Below, in pieces: positions 26,301 through 34,254 of a stretch of 64,000 bases of DNA. Source of the stretch: Sideroxyarcus sp. (GTDB taxonomy: Bacteria > Pseudomonadota > Gammaproteobacteria > Burkholderiales > Gallionellaceae); contig JAUSBR010000011.1 in NCBI GenBank assembly GCA_030651895.1, positions 87,239-151,238 on the forward strand. The letters are read 5' to 3'. The position numbers and the translations under genes are program-made. Under the pieces are notes generated by a model that saw nothing but the letters and a program-made list of their open reading frames with translations, did not search any database and was not told the DNA's origin. The number at the start of each line of letters is the position of its first letter. The first letter of the stretch is position 1.

Positions 26301-26765
26301 AAGCAACTGCATCAAACCGATTTTGTCGCCCAGGTGCAGACGGTGATTCGGCACCATGCCATCAGACCGAACCTGCTCAAGCTGGAGATGACCGAAAGCA
26401 TGCTGCAGGGAAACATCGAGGACACCATCGTGATCATGAACGCATTGAAGGAGATCGGCGTCCGCTTCTCCCTCGACGACTTCGGCACCGGCTATTCATC
26501 CCTGCAGTACATCAAGCGCCTGCCGCTCGAACAACTCAAGATAGACCGCTCCTTTGTCAGCGATGTCGTTTCCGACAGCAGCGACAAAGCGATCGTGAAC
26601 ACCATCATCGCCATGGCGCACAGCATGAACTTGAATGTCATCGCGGAAGGGGTGGAAACGGAAGAGCAGCAGGAATACCTGCTTGGTCACGGCTGTACGC
26701 ACTTCCAGGGCTACCTGTTCAGCAAACCGGTCCCGATCGGGCAATTCGAGGCGTTGTTGAAGTAA
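23379..26765 (+). CDS. membrane PAS-GGDEF-EAL cyclic-di-GMP protein
   Basis: A 1128-residue sensor for cyclic-di-GMP turnover. Membrane helix 1 is at about 8-29, then a periplasmic sensor of about 260 residues, then membrane helix 2 near 292-312. Three PAS domains follow (segments ANITGYRPDEVIGSN-like, LGYTREEMIGMN, ITGYSADDVIGKN). The GGDEF domain has an intact RLGGDEF, so cyclase activity is possible. The EAL domain keeps EALIRW, the DDFGTGYSS loop and EGVETEEQ, so phosphodiesterase activity is also possible. It is translationally coupled to the solute-binding protein. Longer in-frame upstream codons overlap that gene and are not used. Confidence 0.92.
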   Translation: MTHKALQLRQIFLAALLLFVCGMFSITAYTLWRLRADAIHSGLDISAMHTRSFEDFLTQNLHVTELIAANALTGEDSRPAPLHLKNDFDAILRHAPFLRSMSLLNEQNRIYASSNQANVGIAISTRRYLPPVAGPQDILRIGHPWAGRDFADGRASSAQSPVEAEAQYFIPVTRTLKIGDRVVTLLFALNPDYFVNHIAQKLENGEGSVEVLLYDGTLLMDTDPSKSIGAVHEFIEQDMRLAEIESGKFEEMFGNGQHELTSYRASRLYPFVIVTHLHREFALRQWQTESKTILGVVIPALLLILLLATAFYRRQQQIMAQRAEAERLQRINATVFDSSSESILITDLNADIISVNQAFTRITGYRPDEVIGSNPRILSSGKQTADFYAQMWKTLLHNGVWHGELVNRHKNGELYDIHMSITASRDRMGRLQHYIGVATDITERKQAERALRRESEKNLALLRNASDGIHILDSDGNIIEVSDSFCTMLGYTREEMIGMNVAQWEAHFAGSELIRVFKQQFEQKRRSEFETCHRRKDGTVLDVEVSGFPLELDGKLVVFNSSRDITARKQTEAELRIAASAFETQDGILITDADNTILRVNRAFTDITGYSADDVIGKNPRILKSGHHDANFYKTLWASINNTGAWKGEIWNRRKNGATYPERLSITAVKDPNGRVTNYVASLADITMHKAAEEEIKSLAFYDPLTQLPNRRLLLDRLQQALVSSTRSGKEGALLFIDLDNFKTLNDTLGHDMGDLLLRQVAQRLGGCVREGDTVARLGGDEFVVMLEDLSIEAIEAAAQTEAISEKVIAALNIPYHLDTYEYHSTPSIGATLFNGQQQVIDELFKQADIAMYQAKKAGRNTLRFFDPQMQETLNIRAALESDLRKALERSQFVLYYQVQVDNSRRPFGAEALIRWTHPERGLVAPDQFIPLAEESELILPIGLWVLDTACAQLKNWEHDPLTRELSLSVNVSAKQLHQTDFVAQVQTVIRHHAIRPNLLKLEMTESMLQGNIEDTIVIMNALKEIGVRFSLDDFGTGYSSLQYIKRLPLEQLKIDRSFVSDVVSDSSDKAIVNTIIAMAHSMNLNVIAEGVETEEQQEYLLGHGCTHFQGYLFSKPVPIGQFEALLK

Positions 26766-26799
26766 GGCTGCGCAGTTCGAAACCGCAGCCGCCAGCCGC

Positions 26800-27435
26800 C
26801 TATTTCTTGTTGAGCTTGTCGATCGCGTCTTTCAGGGCCTTCAGCTGGGCGGGGGTCTTCTCTGTCGCAGGGGGCGCAGTTGCTACCGGCTTCTTTTCGA
26901 CTGTCGCCGGCGCGGCATGGGGCTTGTCCGCGACTGTGGCTGCTGGCACGACTGCGGGTTTGGTCTCTTCTACTGCCGCAGCAGCTGCCGGCACCGGTGC
27001 CGCAACCGGGGCAGCATGCACGGGAACACTCTCTGCGGCTTTCAATTGCTCTTCCAGCGTGGGCGCAACTTTCAATTTGGTTTGCAGACGGCTCACATGC
27101 TGGACGATCGCGGTTTCGCGTTCCTCTGCTTTCTTGCGTTCTTCCGCACGCTGCGACCGCTCGCGCGCCAGGGTGAATTTCAGACTCTCCAGTTCGTTCT
27201 TCGTTTCCGTCAGGCTTGCGCCCAGACTCTCGATGCGCGCGCCGGAGTCATCCGCTTGCGGCGGCGCGGAACGGCCGAGGACGAGCGCGGCGATGGCGAG
27301 TGCCAGTGCAAGCAATGCGACAACCGGTGCCGTCAATAGCGCGTAATGCGCAATCACCTTCAGTCTTGCCCGCAACGAGCCGCTTTCGACGGGCTCTGCC
27401 GCGTCCTCTTCTTCCCTGTCGATTCTCCTGTCCAT
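26800..27435 (-). CDS. hypothetical membrane-anchored coiled-coil protein
   Basis: A 211-residue protein. A charged cytoplasmic N-terminus is followed by one membrane helix (about 29-54, ALLTAPVVALLALALAIAAL). A coiled coil follows (about 65-125, SLTETKNELESLKFTLARE, ERKKAEERE), then a low-complexity Ala/Pro/Val region, and a short C-terminal helix (AQLKALKDAIDKLNKK). I do not recognise a family. The layout resembles periplasmic or envelope scaffold proteins. It converges on the GGDEF/EAL gene. A seven-base hairpin (26766-26772 with 26784-26790) lies between them but lacks a T-run. Confidence 0.65.
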   Translation of the reverse strand: MDRRIDREEEDAAEPVESGSLRARLKVIAHYALLTAPVVALLALALAIAALVLGRSAPPQADDSGARIESLGASLTETKNELESLKFTLARERSQRAEERKKAEERETAIVQHVSRLQTKLKVAPTLEEQLKAAESVPVHAAPVAAPVPAAAAAVEETKPAVVPAATVADKPHAAPATVEKKPVATAPPATEKTPAQLKALKDAIDKLNKK

Positions 27436-27574
27436 GATGCCCCCCGATCGAAACTGCAGCCGGAACCTTCCTGCCGTGGTTCGAGTCTAGCACCATGTCC
27501 GGCCCGCGGACAAAGCCTTAAGCTCGTGTAAACTCACGGCTGCATTGAATCCATCCGGCGAAGGGAATCAGGAA

Positions 27575-28942
27575 ATGAACATCGCGGTGCGTATCACTCT
27601 CGGCCTGCTGACCACCTTGTGGCTGCAAACCGCATGGGCCGAAGTATCCATCCCCGGCACCAGCGAAGAATGCATCCTGGAGCCTATCTTCGAAAGCAAG
27701 GTCTGCACCGTGGAGGCGAACCGCGACGCCAAAGTCGGCGTGATCCTCATCCACGGTCTCGGCGGCTCCACCGACGACTGGATAAACACCATCCCCGCGT
27801 TGGCCAAAAATTTCCATGTGCTCGCCTTCGACCTGCCCGGCTTCGGCAAATCGGACAAGGGCAGTCAGGAGTACTCGCCCACACGCTATGCACGTCTTGC
27901 GCATTTTCTGGCCGACCATCATTTCCACGACAAGACCTATCACATCGTCGGCCATTCCATGGGCGGCGCCATCGCGCTGCGTTTCGCCGCGCAACGACCA
28001 CTGCGCTTCCAGCGTCTGGTGCTGATCGATGCGGCCGGCATCCTGCATCCGCAGGTGATTTCGAAATTCCAGGCCGGCTCCTTCCTCGAGCGCAACAGCG
28101 GCGTGAAGCAAACGCGCGGATTCGCCGAGCGCCTGTCCGGAAAAATACTGGAACAAGTGGACAAGCTGCCGATCTCGCCCATCGACATCGCCAGCTCTGC
28201 ATTGGGGAGAGAACATGTACTGCAAGGCGGCCCTGAAAAGATCGCCGCACTCGAACTGGCCGGAGAGGATTTTAGCCAGGCCGTCACTGCGGTCAGCGAA
28301 CCCACCCTCATCCTGTGGGGCGATGCGGACCTGACCGTTCCGCTGCGCACCGGCAAAGTGCTCGCGGCGCGCATGCCGCACGCGCGGCTGCAGATCATCG
28401 CCGATGCTGCACATGAACCCATGAACGATCAGCCCAAGGAAGTGAACAAGCTGGTCAACAGTCATCTGCAGGCAAGCGATGAGAAATTGAAAGAGCAATT
28501 CGAGCAGCCCGCGGCGAAACCCGCCTTCGCCAGCGACCGTGTGGGCACCTGCTCGAACGATTCCGGCATGACATTCGAAGGCGACTACCGCAGCATCGAT
28601 CTGCGTGACTGCAGCGGCATCACCATCCGCAACGCGCGCATCGGCCACCTGCACGTGTACAACTCCAGGGCGACGCTGACCGACACCGACATCATCGGCA
28701 AGGAAGAAGGCGTGTACGCGGAATACGCCGACCTCACCTTCACCAACGGCGACATCTCCGGCGACACCGCCATCAATGCGAAATACAGCCGCCTCGACAT
28801 GGCCGGTGTGCACCTGAAGGGCGACAAGGATGCCGTCAAGGCGCTCGGCAGCAAGGTCGTGTTCTCCATCAGCGAGATCCGCAGCCCGCATACCGACGGT
28901 GCGATACATGCGTACAAGCAGATGGATGACGGGGTGTTGTAA
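27575..28942 (+). CDS. exported alpha/beta hydrolase with C-terminal beta-solenoid-like region
   Basis: A 455-residue protein with a signal peptide (MNIAVRITLGLLTTLWLQ, cleavage near AWA). The hydrolase domain (about 45-310) has LIHGLGGSTDDW, the nucleophile elbow GHSMGG, an acid in WGDADLTVP and the catalytic His in DAAHEP. The last 130 residues are unlike hydrolases. They show short repeating strands (CSGITIRNARIGHLHVYNSR, ATLTDTDIIG, LTFTNGDISGDTAINAKY), which suggests a right-handed beta-helix, possibly for surface or polysaccharide binding. The substrate is unknown. The ATG at 27575 is chosen because the signal peptide begins there. Confidence 0.8.
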   Translation: MNIAVRITLGLLTTLWLQTAWAEVSIPGTSEECILEPIFESKVCTVEANRDAKVGVILIHGLGGSTDDWINTIPALAKNFHVLAFDLPGFGKSDKGSQEYSPTRYARLAHFLADHHFHDKTYHIVGHSMGGAIALRFAAQRPLRFQRLVLIDAAGILHPQVISKFQAGSFLERNSGVKQTRGFAERLSGKILEQVDKLPISPIDIASSALGREHVLQGGPEKIAALELAGEDFSQAVTAVSEPTLILWGDADLTVPLRTGKVLAARMPHARLQIIADAAHEPMNDQPKEVNKLVNSHLQASDEKLKEQFEQPAAKPAFASDRVGTCSNDSGMTFEGDYRSIDLRDCSGITIRNARIGHLHVYNSRATLTDTDIIGKEEGVYAEYADLTFTNGDISGDTAINAKYSRLDMAGVHLKGDKDAVKALGSKVVFSISEIRSPHTDGAIHAYKQMDDGVL

Positions 28943-29145
28943 CGGGCGGCAGGATTGCGGGATCGAATCGAGTCCGGCACCTTTGAGCTCAAAGAAGTGG
29001 GGGAATTTGAAGATGTCGTTTTTTCTGGCAAGGGTGGTGTGTATATGAAATGTTCTCACATGCGAATCAATGGGCTGTCATTCCATATCCCAGATTATCC
29101 GACAGATCATCAGACACTTTTGGTGTCTAATCTAAATTGGGCATC

Positions 29146-29808
29146 ATGACCTCGCGCGAGTTTGAGCTTCTAACCATTCCGACCATTCATCAGAATGTAG
29201 GCTCCGTTGTCGACACCCTTTTGCTGCCTCAAGGGTTTGTTTCGCTAAAGCCTTTACAGTGGGTGCGAAGCGACGATGCGCCCATCCGCCAGGTGTTCGA
29301 GTACCGACAACTTAAGGGTGGCGCACTCGCCCCTGCCTGGGGGTACTCATTAGACTTCGTACCCCATTTCTCCGGACGAGAAATGAAATGGCACAGAACC
29401 GAGAAGTCGGCGCTCCTCGATGCCTTCGTTGACGGCCAACGTCATCGAGACCTATTGCTGACCTATATGTACGGAGTATCTGGCCTGCTAGAGAACTTGC
29501 ATCATCGGGTAACTGCCGCAGTCCAAATGGCGAGCCAATTCTGGGCAAAGGGCGACACTCCTCACCGCGTGTACTCCATAGTTGAAGAGTTGCGCTCCGA
29601 GCCAGGATCTAATTGCTTCGTGCAGTTGCCTATCGCCAACGCCTTTTGTCTCGCACGGAACGGCCGCGAGGCCGAGGGGAGGGCCGAGCTGGAGGGCATC
29701 ATGCAAGACAGAGGCCACTATCCATCAACCGGGCTAAGCGAGAAGACCATCGCTAAGGTTTGGGTAGCCTTCCGCGACGCTAGTTCCACCGGGGAAGGGA
29801 CGCCGTGA
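29146..29808 (+). CDS. hypothetical protein in integron-type cassette
   Basis: A 220-residue protein without recognised domains. It has no signal peptide or membrane helices. Trp/Phe-rich stretches (PAWGYSLDFVPHFSGREMKW) and a helical middle (LLTYMYGVSGLLENLHHRV) suggest a globular soluble protein. The stop codon is followed one base later by an attC-like element (29810-29878), the standard layout of a gene cassette. The start is either ATG 29146 or TTG 29137. No integron integrase or second cassette is in the window. Function unknown. Confidence 0.6.
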   Translation: MTSREFELLTIPTIHQNVGSVVDTLLLPQGFVSLKPLQWVRSDDAPIRQVFEYRQLKGGALAPAWGYSLDFVPHFSGREMKWHRTEKSALLDAFVDGQRHRDLLLTYMYGVSGLLENLHHRVTAAVQMASQFWAKGDTPHRVYSIVEELRSEPGSNCFVQLPIANAFCLARNGREAEGRAELEGIMQDRGHYPSTGLSEKTIAKVWVAFRDASSTGEGTP

Positions 29809-29809
29809 T

Positions 29810-29878
29810 GCCCAACCCATCAATCGAGCGGACCTCGCGCACAAAGCCGCGCGAGGCCGCTCATTTCAAACGTTAGTC
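29810..29878 (+). other. attC-like integron recombination site
   Basis: The element opens with GCCCAAC, an R'' core (RYYYAAC), and closes with GTTAGTC near the R' core GTTRRRY. Between them GAGCGG pairs with CCGCTC and CCTCGCGC pairs with GCGCGAGG. One unpaired A between the two stems resembles the extrahelical base of attC sites. Length (69 bases) and position right after a stop codon fit a cassette end. The last core deviates at one base. Confidence 0.6.
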
Positions 29879-29885
29879 CTTGTAG

Positions 29886-29913
29886 GGCGCATTAGTCGCA
29901 GACGTAATGCGCC
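29886..29913. repeat. short palindrome after the attC-like site
   Basis: GGCGCATTA and TAATGCGCC form nine-base perfect arms separated by ten bases. It may act as a terminator or be a dispersed palindromic unit. The rest of the gap to 30048 shows no gene. Confidence 0.6.
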
Positions 29914-30048
29914 GAATGTTTGAACGTTTCGCTGCGCTGACCTGCCGCGCAAATGTTGTGACAGGAGTATTACAACAGACATTCAGAAGGAAGAAGTGCA
30001 GAATCCCCTGTTGAGTCTATTCAACACCGTGAGCCGATCCGCACATCC

Positions 30049-31059
30049 ATGTCTACACTGCCCGAACTGAGAGAGTTGGAGCGCCTGCTGGAATTCGGGC
30101 GGCAGCATCTGCAAGTTAGCGAGGCCTGCCAGGTCAGCGCCGGCGAAAAGAATTTCCCGGTATACCAACTGACGCTGGGCAATCCCGACCCCAAACTGCC
30201 CTCGATCGGATTCTTCGGCGGCATCCACGGCCTCGAACGCATCGGCACGCAGGTGTTGCTCTACTTCCTGCGCAGTCTGATCACACGTCTGGAGTGGGAC
30301 AACAGCCTGCATCATCTGCTGCAGGACGTGCGGCTGGTGTTTATGCCGCTGATCAACCCCGGCGGCATGTGGCAATCGACCCGCAGCAACCCGAACGGCG
30401 TCGATCTGATGCGCAACGCGCCCGTCGATGCCGCCGGCAAAGTCCCCTTTCTGCTCGGCGGCCACCGCATCAGCCCGCTGCTACCCTGGTATCGCGGCGC
30501 GGCGGATGCCGGAATGGAAACAGAGAACCTGGCGCTGTGTCGTGTCGTCAGCGAGGAATTGCTGACGCGGCCGTTCAGCATCGCGGTGGACTGCCATTCC
30601 GGTTTCGGCTCGCGCGACCGCATCTGGTTCCCCCACGCCCACAGCGGCGAACCCATCGACCATCTCGCCGACATCCTCACGCTGGAAGAACTGTTCCACC
30701 AGACCTTGCCCAACAACCGCTATCTGTTCGAGCCGCAAAGCAAGCACTACCGCACCCATGGCGACGTATGGGACTACCTCTATCTGCAGTCGCAGCGCGA
30801 CAAGAGCAAGACCTTCCTGCCGTTGACGCTGGAGATGGGTTCGTGGATGTGGGTACGAAAGAATCCGCGCCAGCTCTTCTCGCGCCACGGCATGTTCAAC
30901 CCGTCGGTCGAGCATCGCCTGCACCGCGTCCTGCGCAGACATGCGGTGTGGCTGGATTTCCTGATGCGCGCCGCCAGCGGTCACGACAAATGGCTGGCCA
31001 CCGGCCCCACCCGCCTGCGCCTGCAGGAGCGCGCCGTCGCGCGCTGGTACCGGACATGA
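30049..31059 (+). CDS. M14-family zinc carboxypeptidase-like protein
   Basis: A 336-residue putative metallopeptidase of the M14 (carboxypeptidase A/succinylglutamate desuccinylase) fold. The zinc ligands appear as H-x-x-E in GGIHGLERIGTQ and H in VDCHSGFGSRD. The catalytic Glu is probably in LTLEMGSWMW. Other family traits are MPLINPGGM and the NPNGVDLMRNAP segment. There is no signal peptide, so it is cytoplasmic. The gene overlaps the following alpha/beta hydrolase by four bases. Substrate unknown; a peptide, cell-wall fragment or amide-linked metabolite would all fit. Confidence 0.8.
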   Translation: MSTLPELRELERLLEFGRQHLQVSEACQVSAGEKNFPVYQLTLGNPDPKLPSIGFFGGIHGLERIGTQVLLYFLRSLITRLEWDNSLHHLLQDVRLVFMPLINPGGMWQSTRSNPNGVDLMRNAPVDAAGKVPFLLGGHRISPLLPWYRGAADAGMETENLALCRVVSEELLTRPFSIAVDCHSGFGSRDRIWFPHAHSGEPIDHLADILTLEELFHQTLPNNRYLFEPQSKHYRTHGDVWDYLYLQSQRDKSKTFLPLTLEMGSWMWVRKNPRQLFSRHGMFNPSVEHRLHRVLRRHAVWLDFLMRAASGHDKWLATGPTRLRLQERAVARWYRT

Positions 31060-31811
31060 GCACCTGGGTACTGCTGCGCGGTCTGATGCGCGAAGCGCGC
31101 CACTGGGGCGACTTCCCGCAACAGTTTCAAAAGGTCACCGGCGTACAAAAGGTGGTGACGCTGGATTTCCCCGGCAACGGCAGCCTGCATGCACAAGCCA
31201 GTCCGACCAGCGTGGCGGGAATGGCGGAATCCTGCCGGACACAGCTCGAACGACTCGGCCATCGGCCGCCGTATAACGTGCTGGCACTTTCGCTGGGCGC
31301 AATGGTAGCGGTGAACTGGAGCGAACGGCATCCGCAGGAGCTCGAACGCTTGGTATTGATCAATACCAGCCTCGCGCCTTACAACCCGTTCTACCAGCGC
31401 ATGCGCCCGCGCAACTATCCCGGCCTGCTGCGTTTCCTCATTTTCAACTCCATCCGGGCACGGGAAAGATCGGTGCTGCACATCACCAGTAACAAGCAAT
31501 GCACCGTGCAACAGCGGACTGCATTGCTGGAACAGTGGGAATCATATGCCGGTGAATGCCCGGTCAGCCGCGCCAACATCCTGCGCCAGCTGAGCGCCGC
31601 AGCCACGTTTCGCGCCGCACCAGTTCCGCCCCCCGTCCCGGTATTGCTACTGTCCGGAAAACAAGACCATCTGGTCAATGTGAAATGCTCGCTCACGCTG
31701 GCACAACGCTGGGACTGCGATATCCGGCTGCACCCGACAGCAGGCCACGACATCCCGCTGGACGATGGCGAGTGGGTGGCGCGGCAGGTCAAAGAGTGGG
31801 TCGCCGCCTAA
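31056..31811 (+). CDS. alpha/beta hydrolase
   Basis: A 251-residue alpha/beta hydrolase. It opens WVLLRGLMREARHWGDF, an oxyanion-loop variant with RG in place of HG. The nucleophile elbow reads LALSLGAMVAV (S within L-S-L-G). The acid is in LLSGKQDHLVN and the histidine in PTAGHDIPLDD. There is no signal peptide. The ATG overlaps the stop of the M14 peptidase (ATGA), so the two enzymes are co-translated and probably act in one pathway. Specificity cannot be inferred. Confidence 0.8.
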   Translation: MSTWVLLRGLMREARHWGDFPQQFQKVTGVQKVVTLDFPGNGSLHAQASPTSVAGMAESCRTQLERLGHRPPYNVLALSLGAMVAVNWSERHPQELERLVLINTSLAPYNPFYQRMRPRNYPGLLRFLIFNSIRARERSVLHITSNKQCTVQQRTALLEQWESYAGECPVSRANILRQLSAAATFRAAPVPPPVPVLLLSGKQDHLVNVKCSLTLAQRWDCDIRLHPTAGHDIPLDDGEWVARQVKEWVAA

Positions 31812-31854
31812 GCCACGCGTCTATCCTCGCGGCCACCGGATAGAGCAAGCTCGC

Positions 31855-32550
31855 TCAGTTGCTCCCCGACAGCCGATACACCTTATATTCCACCCGCCGC
31901 AAGTCCTGCTCTGGCGATTCCGGATCAACCTCGAACACACTCTCGACATAGGCCAGGTCGATCTCGAACCCGGCCGAGTACAGGGCCGCGATCTCATCAT
32001 CCACACCCACGGCCTGCTTCAGGGTCGCGCCGTCTGCGGCATCTTCGATGGTCAGCAGAAAGACTTTGGCCGACTTGGGCAGCAGACGCATCAATTGCGC
32101 GACATATTGATCGCGGATGTTCTCCGGCAAAGCGGTCAGCGCGGCGCGGTCATAGACCGTATCGAACTCGCCGATGTCCGCTGCGGTCAGCGCGAAGTAA
32201 TCCCCGCACAGTACGCTGAGTTTGCCGCAGCTCCACACAGTGAACGGCCCCTGCTGCCGCAGGACCGGGATCAGGCCGTTCTCACGGAAGAAATCTTCCA
32301 CCGCGAGCGGACTCAACTCGACACCGACGACCTCATGGCCCTGCTGCGCGAGCCAGATCATGTCCAGGCTCTTGCCGCAGAGCGGGACGAACACGCGGCT
32401 GCCGATATCCAGCGCCAGACTGGGCCAGAACCTGTCCAGCAGCGGATTGACTGTGATTTGGTGGAAATCGGTGCGCTGCTCGCGCCAGCACTGTAGCCAG
32501 AGATGATTGTCGCGGTCGTTGCGAACCGGCGCGCCGACATCGACAGTCAC
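31855..32550 (-). CDS. tpm: thiopurine S-methyltransferase family protein
   Basis: A 231-residue SAM-dependent methyltransferase of the bacterial TPMT type. It has HLWLQCWREQRTDFHQ near the N-terminus, NPLLDRFWP, FVPLCGKSLDMIWLAQQGHEV as the SAM loop, and VYDRAALTALP, all typical of the family. Known members methylate selenium or tellurium oxyanions or thiopurines. The start appears to be GTG at 32550 with a weak ribosome site. It lies downstream of nifM with a 67-base gap and may be read through from the nif operon, although nothing ties it to nitrogen fixation. Confidence 0.88.
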   Translation of the reverse strand: MTVDVGAPVRNDRDNHLWLQCWREQRTDFHQITVNPLLDRFWPSLALDIGSRVFVPLCGKSLDMIWLAQQGHEVVGVELSPLAVEDFFRENGLIPVLRQQGPFTVWSCGKLSVLCGDYFALTAADIGEFDTVYDRAALTALPENIRDQYVAQLMRLLPKSAKVFLLTIEDAADGATLKQAVGVDDEIAALYSAGFEIDLAYVESVFEVDPESPEQDLRRVEYKVYRLSGSN

Positions 32551-32617
32551 TTGCCCAGCCGATGGGTCGGTATGTGAGATGAATTATAAGAAACAGGGCG
32601 ACGCCGGCGGCGCGCCC

Positions 32618-33466
32618 TTACTTCCCCTCCAGCAGTTGCTTCACCCACGCCTGCTGGGTCGCGCGCTTGCGCTTCTGTTCCAGCACTTTGCGGATATGCG
32701 GTTTGGCCTGGGCGAAACCGAGCACACCGGCACCGGTGATGGCGTCGCAACGCAGCACGTGGAAGCCAATTTCGGTTTCCAGCACACCGCTCACTTCGCC
32801 GGCCTTCAATTCGAACAATGCCTTGTCCAGTTCGGGGAATATCTTTCCGCGCGGCAGGTCGCCCAGTTTGCCGCCGTCCAGCGCGGTGGGACATTCGGAA
32901 TGTTTGAGCGCCTGCTCTTCGAAGCGCTGCGGTTCTTTTGCCAGCCGGGCGGCGATCTCGGCGATGCGCTTGTGCGCAGCATCGCGCGTGTTCTCAGCGA
33001 TGCTGTCGTTGATGGTGATAAGGATGTGACGCACCAGCCGCGTCTCGGGACGGCGGAACTGTTCCGGGTGATACTGGTAATAGAGGTCCACGTCCGTGTC
33101 GCTGACGCTCTCCGCGCGCGTGCCGACTTTTTCCAGGATGGCCTCGACCTTCATCTCGCGCTCCAGCGCGGTAGCGAAACCGGCTTCGTCCAGTCCGTTC
33201 TGTGCCAGATCGGCGGCGAAATCGTCCGCGTTCGGATAGCGCCCGCGTATCTCCTGCATGGCCGCCGCTTTGGTGGATGGCGGCACCATCGCATCGCGCG
33301 CTTCGGATGTGGCGAGCACTCGCGCCTCCAATTGATACTGTTTCTGCGCCATGGATAGCACACGCTCCGACTCGTCCGTGTGCAAGGCGGCAGGCGCCTT
33401 GCCGAAGAGCTTCTGCGCGGCCTTGAGCGCGAGGTAGGCGACACCGCTGTCGAGCACTTCAGGCAT
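32618..33466 (-). CDS. nifM: NifM, peptidyl-prolyl isomerase for NifH maturation
   Basis: A 282-residue parvulin-type prolyl isomerase required for folding of the nitrogenase Fe protein. The N-terminal part is helical (YLALKAAQKLFGKAP). The C-terminal parvulin domain (about 135-250) shows RHILITINDS, ALKHSECPTALDGGKLGDL and GFHVLRCDAI. The ATG at 33466 overlaps the nifZ stop by eight bases. It is the last nif gene of the minus-strand operon. Confidence 0.93.
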   Translation of the reverse strand: MPEVLDSGVAYLALKAAQKLFGKAPAALHTDESERVLSMAQKQYQLEARVLATSEARDAMVPPSTKAAAMQEIRGRYPNADDFAADLAQNGLDEAGFATALEREMKVEAILEKVGTRAESVSDTDVDLYYQYHPEQFRRPETRLVRHILITINDSIAENTRDAAHKRIAEIAARLAKEPQRFEEQALKHSECPTALDGGKLGDLPRGKIFPELDKALFELKAGEVSGVLETEIGFHVLRCDAITGAGVLGFAQAKPHIRKVLEQKRKRATQQAWVKQLLEGK

Positions 33467-33926
33467 GGGCCTTCTCCCCATCGTTGTAGACATGCACCGC
33501 CTCCAGCGAAGCCTCCGGCACTTGCAGCACCTGGTCGTGGAAGATCACGTGATACAACACGCCCACATTCTCGTCGCGGAACACTTTCAGTATCTCGCCT
33601 TCCATGCCCGGGGTGACACGCACTTCGCCGCGCACCGCCAGCGTGATCTTGCTGCGCACCTTCTCGCGACTCTCAAACTTGCTGGGTATCCACGGCTCGG
33701 CGATGCCGATGAGTTCTTCCTCGCGGAAGCCGACGATCTTGTTCTGGTCGAGGAAGTTGACGGTGTAGATCAGCTGGTCCTGCAAAAAGGTGCCGACGTT
33801 GGTGACGAAACCGGTACTGCCGCGACGGATCAGCAGCGTGCCGGTAGGCACACCCGGATAGGTGCCGTCATTGCGCACGTTGCGAATGATGCGGACTTCG
33901 TCGCCGAATTCGTATTTAGGCAGCAT
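33459..33926 (-). CDS. nifZ: NifZ, P-cluster maturation protein
   Basis: A 155-residue protein. The N-terminal domain has YEFGDEVRIIRNVRNDGTYPG and LIRRGSTGFVTNVGTFLQDQLIY, the NifZ signature, and the second half is a repeat-like beta-barrel segment (PGMEGEILKVF). It helps form the second P-cluster of the MoFe protein. It overlaps nifW by 11 bases and nifM by eight, a strongly coupled nifWZM block. Confidence 0.93.
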   Translation of the reverse strand: MLPKYEFGDEVRIIRNVRNDGTYPGVPTGTLLIRRGSTGFVTNVGTFLQDQLIYTVNFLDQNKIVGFREEELIGIAEPWIPSKFESREKVRSKITLAVRGEVRVTPGMEGEILKVFRDENVGVLYHVIFHDQVLQVPEASLEAVHVYNDGEKAHA

Positions 33927-34254
33927 CTTTCCTGGTCACCGTGATGGAACTGAGCGGCACGAACTTCACCTGCGGCTCGTGCATGTGGAACACCTTGAAC
34001 ACTTTTTCGGTCAGCGCGTCGGACTTCACGAAGTCTTGATACGCCTGCGTCAGCAGGGTGGTGTAGACCAGGCGGCGCGCGGACTCTTCTTCCGACAATG
34101 TCGTCTTGCCAAGATAGTTATGGAAGCGCTGCAGGATATGCAGACGGTTCACCTGTACCACCGAAGCGTCGTATTCGATGCCGAAGTAGTTCAAAAAATC
34201 CTCGGCGGAGACCAACTCCTCCATCGCTTCGTCCAAAGTCAGTTCGTCCATCAT
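33916..34254 (-). CDS. nifW: NifW, nitrogenase stabilising/protective protein
   Basis: A 112-residue protein with LVSAEDFLNYFGIEYD, VNRLHILQRFHNYL and the C-terminal KVFKVFHMHEP of NifW. It associates with the MoFe protein and contributes to its maturation or oxygen tolerance. Two adjacent ATG codons (34254 and 34251) are possible; the ribosome site AGGAGAG favours the second. The gene overlaps the upstream helical-repeat gene by a few bases. Confidence 0.92.
   Translation of the reverse strand: MMDELTLDEAMEELVSAEDFLNYFGIEYDASVVQVNRLHILQRFHNYLGKTTLSEEESARRLVYTTLLTQAYQDFVKSDALTEKVFKVFHMHEPQVKFVPLSSITVTRKDAA

Noticed and set aside
26766..26790. terminator between the GGDEF/EAL gene and the coiled-coil gene
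   Set aside because: A seven-base stem is present, but neither strand has a following T-run, so I did not list it as a terminator.
27518..29059. 513-codon open frame opposite the exported hydrolase
   Set aside because: The plus strand has a signal peptide and a catalytic triad; the minus frame is His/Val/Asp-rich shadow sequence.
28955..29149. 64-codon frame after the exported hydrolase
   Set aside because: It has no ribosome site or family, and it overlaps the likely left edge of the cassette.
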